From the NCBI RefSeq assembly GCF_010365055.1, contig NZ_JAAFHA010000053.1, forward strand, positions 1 through 35,131: a DNA stretch of 35,131 nt, in the 5' to 3' direction. This stretch comes from Rhodoferax sp. Its GTDB lineage: Bacteria; Pseudomonadota; Gammaproteobacteria; Burkholderiales; Burkholderiaceae_C. This document shows, piece after piece, positions 31,202 to 35,131 of the stretch (the first letter of the stretch is position 1; the number at the start of each line of letters is the position of its first letter). Made by a program: the position numbers and the translations under genes. The notes below the pieces were generated by a model that was not told where the DNA came from, made no database searches, and worked only from the letters and a program-made list of their open reading frames with translations.

Positions 31202-32482
31202 TTAGCGCAGGTTGACCAGGGTCGACATCACCTGGTCCTGTGTCTTGATGGTCTGGGCGTTGGCCTGGTAGGCGCGCTGCGCGGTCATCATGTTGACCAA
31301 CTCCGCGGTGAGGTCCACGTTGGAGTCTTCCAGCGAACCCGCGCGGGCGGTGCCAAACTGGCCGCTGCCCGGGGTTCCGCCCACGGCGGCGCCAGAGGCA
31401 AAGGTGGCGGTCCAGTTGTTGCCGCCACTGGGGGCCAGTCCCTGCACATTGGCGAAGGTGGCGAGCTTGAGCTGCCCGGTGGGCACCTGCACGCCGTTGT
31501 CGTAGCTGCCGAGGATGACGCCCTTGTCGTCGATGTTGATGCTGACGAGCTTGCCAGGTTGATGCCCGTCCTGGCTCAGGCTCCCGACCGAGAACCCAGC
31601 ACCGAATTGCGATACCTTGGACAGGTCCAGCTTCGGGATCGTAGCCAGGGAGCCGTTGACCGAGGCCATAGAAATGTCAACCGGGTTTTCCCACGCGTTG
31701 CCCGTGAACAATGAGCCTGTGGCCGGGTCGAATTCCAGATCGGCGCCCAATCGGGTTGGGGACCCTGCAGGCACACTGGTTCCGGTCAGGTCGTTGGTCC
31801 ATACCTGCCATTTATTGAGGTCTGACTTGGTGAAGTACAAACTGACTGGAATCGGGATCCCCTGGCCGTCATAGGCGGTCACGGAGGTGCCATAGGTTGC
31901 CAGCGGCGGGACCAGTGTGGGTGGGCTGGCGGTAGGGTCGCCGGCAGGGGTGCTAAGTATGTTGTTGATGTCGGCTGCGGCATTCAGATTCAGTTCCGCC
32001 TTGATCGTCTTGGTGGACGCAGCAGGTATGCCCTCGCTCGACGTGAGTGACAAGGGTTCAAGTTTCCCTCCGGGAAGGATTGCCCCCGTCACGGGATCGG
32101 GCTTGATGCCCAGAACGCGGGCACCCCCGTTGGTCACGAGATTGCCCACATTGTCCAGTTTGAATTGGCCAGCACGCGTATACGCATTGGTCTTGTCCGG
32201 CATTTCCAGTTGGAAAAATCCGCCGCCGTTGATGGCGACGTCAAGATTGTTTCCGGTGACGGTGATGCTGCCTTGACTGAATTGCTGTGACACGGTCTCC
32301 ACGGAAACGCCGATGCCGGCGCCGGTTCCGCCGCCAACGCCCAAGGAGGATGCCACGACGTCGGCAAATTCAGCGCGCGAGGCTTTCATGCCGACGGTGT
32401 TGGCATTGGCGATGTTGTTGCCGATCACGTCCAGGTTGCGACTTGATGCGGCTAATCCTGAGAGACCTGTTTGAAATGACAT
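31202..32482 (-). CDS. flgE: Flagellar hook protein FlgE
   Basis: A 426-residue hook subunit. The N-terminus is MSFQTGLSGLAASSRNLDVI then GNNIANANTVGMKASRAEFA, and the C-terminus is LEDSNVDLTAELVNMMTAQR then AYQANAQTIKTQDQVMSTLV. The central region is the variable, surface-exposed hook domain (about residues 140-370). It polymerises into the hook under the FlgD cap. The gene is 31 bp downstream of flgD. Confidence 0.97.
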   Translation of the reverse strand: MSFQTGLSGLAASSRNLDVIGNNIANANTVGMKASRAEFADVVASSLGVGGGTGAGIGVSVETVSQQFSQGSITVTGNNLDVAINGGGFFQLEMPDKTNAYTRAGQFKLDNVGNLVTNGGARVLGIKPDPVTGAILPGGKLEPLSLTSSEGIPAASTKTIKAELNLNAAADINNILSTPAGDPTASPPTLVPPLATYGTSVTAYDGQGIPIPVSLYFTKSDLNKWQVWTNDLTGTSVPAGSPTRLGADLEFDPATGSLFTGNAWENPVDISMASVNGSLATIPKLDLSKVSQFGAGFSVGSLSQDGHQPGKLVSINIDDKGVILGSYDNGVQVPTGQLKLATFANVQGLAPSGGNNWTATFASGAAVGGTPGSGQFGTARAGSLEDSNVDLTAELVNMMTAQRAYQANAQTIKTQDQVMSTLVNLR

Positions 32483-32513
32483 GGTGGGTTCCTTTGAAAA
32501 TGCGCAGTGAAGT

Positions 32514-33167
32514 CTAGAGAATGGCCTTGACGCTGCTGTAAGCCACAGCAGCGCGCCCTTGCAGTTGTACCGTCATGGCGCCGTTGTCGCTGCCCACGGA
32601 CAACACCGTGTCGCGCGCCAGTGCCGTGCTGTCGACGGGATTGCCACCCAGCGTGGCAGTCACCTTGTAGCTGGGCTCGCCGGTGCCCTGGTAGTTTGAT
32701 GCATCCCAGTCAAACGAATGCCGCCCCGCGTCCAGCGCACCCAGATTGAGCGTGTCCAGCACCTGACCGCCGGGCGAGAGTATCTCGACCTTGACCGCAT
32801 CGGCCTTGCCCGCCAAATCAAGCGCGCCGCTGGCGACGCCGTCGTTGCGGGTCAAGGTGTTGCTTTCAACCAAGACGCCGTGGCCGACCATGGAGGCGCC
32901 CTGCAGCACTTGCAGCGAGGTGAACTGCTGGGCCATGCTCTTGAGCGTTTCGTTGACCTGCTGAATGCCGGTGACGGTGTTGATCTGCGCCATCTGGCTG
33001 GTCATTTGCGCGTTGTCCATCGGATTCATCGGATCCTGGTTGTTGAGCTGCGCGACCAGCAATTTCAGAAAACGATCCTGCGAGGCATTGGCATCGCTGG
33101 CGGCCGTGGTGCTGGGGGGCAACGTGGTGTTCGTCGCGGTGGTGGCAGAGGAGGTGGCGGAAATCAT
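32514..33167 (-). CDS. flgD: Flagellar hook capping/assembly protein FlgD
   Basis: A 217-residue hook cap. The conserved N-terminal motif is QDRFLKLLVAQLNNQDPMNP then MDNAQMTSQMAQINTVTGIQ, and the C-terminal part (VKVEILSPGGQVLDTLNLGA, GRHSFDWDASNYQG) forms the FlgD Ig/tudor-like domains. It is needed for FlgE polymerisation and is lost when the hook is complete. The Thr/Ser/Ala-rich first ~25 residues are variable. It is 19 bp downstream of flgC. Confidence 0.96.
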   Translation of the reverse strand: MISATSSATTATNTTLPPSTTAASDANASQDRFLKLLVAQLNNQDPMNPMDNAQMTSQMAQINTVTGIQQVNETLKSMAQQFTSLQVLQGASMVGHGVLVESNTLTRNDGVASGALDLAGKADAVKVEILSPGGQVLDTLNLGALDAGRHSFDWDASNYQGTGEPSYKVTATLGGNPVDSTALARDTVLSVGSDNGAMTVQLQGRAAVAYSSVKAIL

Positions 33168-33186
33168 GGTGAGGACCTTTTGGAAA

Positions 33187-33591
33187 TTACTGACCCATCT
33201 GCAGGGTTTTGAGCAGCAGTGTCTTGGCGGTGTTCATGACCTCGACGTTGTTCTGGTAGGAGCGTGAAGCCGAAATCATGTTGACCATTTCTTCGATGGG
33301 GTTCACGTTCGATTGCGTGATGTAGCCATCGGCGTCAGCCGACGGGTGGCTCGGGTTGTGCACTTTGCGCAGCGGCTCATTGTTCTCGCTGACGCGACTG
33401 ACGCGCACACCAGCCGCGTCGTCCGAGCCCATCGGCACGGTCTCGAAAACCACTTGCCGACCTTTGTAGCCCTGGCCGTCCGGCCCCGCCACGGCGTCGG
33501 CGTTGGCCAGGTTGCTGGCCACCACGTTGAGGCGCTGGGACTGGGCGCTGATGGCGCTGCCCGAGACATTGAAGATGGAAAACATGGACAT
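33187..33591 (-). CDS. flgC: Flagellar proximal rod protein FlgC
   Basis: A 134-residue rod protein: MSMFSIFNVSGSAISAQSQR then LNVVASNLANADAVAGPDGQ, with a C-terminus YITQSNVNPIEEMVNMISAS and RSYQNNVEVMNTAKTLLLKT. The internal GYKGRQVVFE segment is also conserved. It is part of the proximal rod together with FlgB, encoded 25 bp upstream. Confidence 0.97.
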   Translation of the reverse strand: MSMFSIFNVSGSAISAQSQRLNVVASNLANADAVAGPDGQGYKGRQVVFETVPMGSDDAAGVRVSRVSENNEPLRKVHNPSHPSADADGYITQSNVNPIEEMVNMISASRSYQNNVEVMNTAKTLLLKTLQMGQ

Positions 33592-33616
33592 GAGAAATCT
33601 CCGCAGTTGGCCCCGT

Positions 33617-34063
33617 TCATTGGCCCTGAATGGCGCTCAAGATGGTTTTGGCCTGGCCGTTGATAAAGCGCAGCGTGGCTTCAAAGCGCACGGCGTTGTC
33701 GGTGAAATTGGCGCGCTCACGGTCCAGATCCACGCTGTTGCCGTCCAGGCTGGGCTGGCTCTGCACCGCGTAGGCCAGGTGGGATGCTCCGCCCAGGCTG
33801 CCGCTGGTGCCGCTTGACAGCGCAATGTGATTGGCGTGCGTCATGCCACGGGCGCCACCGCCTTGAGAACTGCTGGCGCGCAAGCTGGAACTGCTGTCAG
33901 CGCCGGTGGCCTGCCGCATGGCCTCTTTGAAGTTCAGGTCGCGTGCTGCATAGCCGGGTGTGTCGGCGTTGGCAATGTTGCTGGCGATCACCTGTTGGCG
34001 TTCGGCACGCAGCACCAGGGCCTTCGCCTGGAAGTCCAAACCGCTGGTCATATTTGTGATCAT
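33617..34063 (-). CDS. flgB: Flagellar proximal rod protein FlgB
   Basis: A 148-residue rod protein and first gene of the flgBCDEFGHIJKL operon. The N-terminus contains LDFQAKALVLRAERQQVIAS then NIANADTPGYAARDLNFKEA, and the C-terminus contains DGNSVDLDRERANFTDNAVR then FEATLRFINGQAKTILSAIQ. It is the rod base, contacting the MS ring and export gate. It is read divergently from flgA across a 181-bp gap that probably holds promoters for both operons. Confidence 0.97.
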   Translation of the reverse strand: MITNMTSGLDFQAKALVLRAERQQVIASNIANADTPGYAARDLNFKEAMRQATGADSSSSLRASSSQGGGARGMTHANHIALSSGTSGSLGGASHLAYAVQSQPSLDGNSVDLDRERANFTDNAVRFEATLRFINGQAKTILSAIQGQ

Positions 34064-34127
34064 GAAACACCTCGACTTTCAGTTTTCTAGGCCCGGCCGC
34101 GTCAGCCCGGGGCTTTGATGTGAAGTG

Positions 34128-34155
34128 ATTATGAAAAGTACGCTGGTTTTCTAAA
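34128..34155 (-). promoter_or_regulatory. Candidate sigma-70-type promoter for the flgB operon
   Basis: On the minus strand CATAAT (34128-34133) lies 16 bp after TTTAGA (34150-34155). The -10 is good and the -35 weak, as expected if an activator such as FlhDC assists. The AAATAAC (34160-34166) and AAATAGCCG (34172-34180) elements just upstream loosely resemble FlhDC half-sites. All of this is pattern matching only. Confidence 0.3.
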
Positions 34156-34244
34156 CTTTAAATAACAAGGTAAATAGCCGCCACTTGCCTGTTTTGTCAC
34201 AGCCGGTGCTGCCTATAGTCAATCAAACGCTCAGGAGGGCTGCC

Positions 34245-34985
34245 ATGTTCAATCCATTTTTTCATTCAACCCGTCGTCTATTGCAGGCTCTGGGGCTGGC
34301 GGGCGCTGCCTTTTTCACCCTGGGGGCGCTGGCCCAGGTTGATGGCGTGCGGCCCGAGTTCATGGACAGCACGCAGCAGTGGCTGGACAAAGTGGTGGCG
34401 GGAACCCTCCCGGCCGGCAGTTCACCACTGCGCATGGAGATCGCCGTCGGCGCGCTCGACAGTCGGCTGCGGCTGGCGCCATGCGCCCGGGTTGAGCCCT
34501 ATTTGCCACCGGGCACCCGGCTGTGGGGCAAAACCCGCCTCGGGTTGCGCTGCCTGGAGGGTAGCGCTAAATGGAATGTGTTTTTGCCGGTGACCATCAA
34601 GGCCTATGGCCAGGCTTGGGTCGTCAAAGGTCAGGTGCCCGCTGGCGCCGCGTTGACGCAAGACGATGTGATGGAGGCGGAGGTTGACTGGGCCGAGCAG
34701 CGCGAGGCCATCATCAGCAACCCGGACCAATGGCTGGGGCAGGTGGCAAACCGCACCTTGAACAGCGGACAAGCCCTGCGCCAGGGCATGATCCGACCGG
34801 CCCAGGTGTTTCGGGCGGGCGCTCAAATTCGGGTGCTGGCGCAGGGCGCGGGCTTTGAGATCACGTCGGACGGACAAGCCTTGTCGGCCGGTGTGGTGGG
34901 CCAGCCAGCCCGGGTCAAAATGGGCAACGGCCATGTGATGTCCGGTGAGGTTTTGGACAGTCGTACGGTCAGGCTGGCAATATGA
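34245..34985 (+). CDS. flgA: Flagellar P-ring assembly chaperone FlgA
   Basis: I start this gene at ATG 34245 (MFNPFFHSTRRLLQ), preceded by AGGAGG at 34233-34238, giving 246 residues; the frame also opens upstream at 34185 but without a good ribosome site. A signal peptide ends near LGALAQ. The mature part has the SAF-type FlgA domains: RLAPCARVEPYLPPGTRLWG, VKGQVPAGAALTQDDVMEAE and the C-terminal KMGNGHVMSGEVLDSRTVRL. It is a periplasmic chaperone for P-ring formation by FlgI. It is divergent from flgB and upstream of flgM. Confidence 0.95.
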   Translation: MFNPFFHSTRRLLQALGLAGAAFFTLGALAQVDGVRPEFMDSTQQWLDKVVAGTLPAGSSPLRMEIAVGALDSRLRLAPCARVEPYLPPGTRLWGKTRLGLRCLEGSAKWNVFLPVTIKAYGQAWVVKGQVPAGAALTQDDVMEAEVDWAEQREAIISNPDQWLGQVANRTLNSGQALRQGMIRPAQVFRAGAQIRVLAQGAGFEITSDGQALSAGVVGQPARVKMGNGHVMSGEVLDSRTVRLAI

Positions 34986-35012
34986 GAATATTCGATCGCG
35001 CGCAATTAGGGC

Positions 35013-35039
35013 TAAAGCCCGGCCGATTTACGCCGATAG
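35013..35039 (+). promoter_or_regulatory. Sigma-28 (FliA) promoter upstream of flgM
   Basis: TAAAGCCC (35013-35020), an 11-bp spacer and GCCGATAG (35032-35039) match the FliA consensus TAAAGTTT-N11-GCCGATAA closely, with exact spacing and 7 of 8 bases in the -10. It lies 42 bp before the flgM ATG, the right place for late-class expression of the anti-sigma factor. The -35 overlaps a small dyad GGGCTAAAGCCC (35009-35020). Confidence 0.8.
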
Positions 35040-35081
35040 TGTGCATACGAGGCTACATTTACAGTAGTTTTGGAGAGCATC

Positions 35082-35131
35082 ATGAGAATAGGTCAACCTT
35101 CAGATAATCCAAGCCCAGTCAGCAGCAATGC
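35082..35131 (+). CDS. flgM: Anti-sigma-28 factor FlgM, N-terminal fragment cut by the window end
   Basis: The last 50 bases encode MRIGQPSDNPSPVSSN, a hydrophilic N-terminus like that of FlgM, which typically starts M-K/R-I and is disordered. A GGAGAG ribosome site lies at 35072-35077. The position after flgA and behind a sigma-28 promoter fits flgM, which holds FliA inactive until hook completion allows its export. Only 16 residues are visible, so identification relies mostly on context. Confidence 0.75.
   Translation, partial: MRIGQPSDNPSPVSSN

Noticed and set aside
34150-34163. Minus-strand TAAAGTTT before flgB as a sigma-28 -35
   Set aside because: The -35 octamer is exact but at N11 the sequence reads GTACTTTT, unlike GCCGATAA, so no complete sigma-28 promoter is present.
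1-35131. CRISPR arrays, tRNA or rRNA genes
   Set aside because: Reading through the window I found no regularly spaced repeats, no tRNA cloverleaf with a GGTTCGA-type T-arm in a suitable context, and no rRNA segments.

Overview
The window looks like a chromosomal segment of a GC-rich betaproteobacterium, most likely Burkholderiales/Comamonadaceae (Rhodoferax- or Polaromonas-like). This rests on the protein flavour, the flgBCDEFGHIJKL order with divergent flgA-flgM, and a short palindromic repeat (GGGCTGTAGCCC ... AAGCTATAAATTCAATAGC type) that I associate with this family. No database search was possible, so genus-level placement is inference.

Left part (1-11.7 kb, + strand) is a catabolic and transport cluster: the 3' part of a biotin carboxylase gene, two carboxyltransferase (KipI/KipA, AHS1/AHS2) genes, a TorT-like periplasmic binding protein with a ribose-type (CUT2) ATPase and permease, a GABA-type aminotransferase (gabT), a BauB-like cupin and a succinate-semialdehyde dehydrogenase (gabD). 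Read together this suggests import and ATP/biotin-dependent opening of a lactam or other cyclic amide to GABA or a similar omega-amino acid, which GabT and GabD would take to succinate. The cluster is damaged at two points. The biotin carboxylase keeps only its last ~180 residues, and gabT is split by a complete IS1634-family element (7568-9503) with 18-bp inverted repeats and a GCCA target duplication; removing the element restores gabT exactly in frame.

Middle part (11.7-23.5 kb): a 670-bp stretch without recognisable genes that holds a large inverted repeat, then corA (-), a PhnA-type zinc-ribbon protein (+), a creatininase-family amidohydrolase (+) and a DMT exporter (+). A close-packed minus-strand set follows (LysE exporter, Asp/Glu racemase-like protein, DMT exporter, PLP aminotransferase, GST, PhzF, with a histidine-phosphatase-like gene behind). 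It is bounded by a divergent MocR/PdxR-type regulator. Overlapping ATGA junctions suggest an amino-acid conversion and export operon.

Right part (23.5-35.1 kb): the flagellar rod/hook operon flgBCDEFGHIJKL on the minus strand, with flgA and the start of flgM on the plus strand. A near-consensus sigma-28 promoter precedes flgM.

The most unusual signal is a family of ~60-bp palindromic repeats. One copy is intergenic. Two lie inside open reading frames in a way that keeps the frame, placed in an interdomain linker and in a transporter loop. A different short repeat appears to have lengthened the N-terminus of PhzF.
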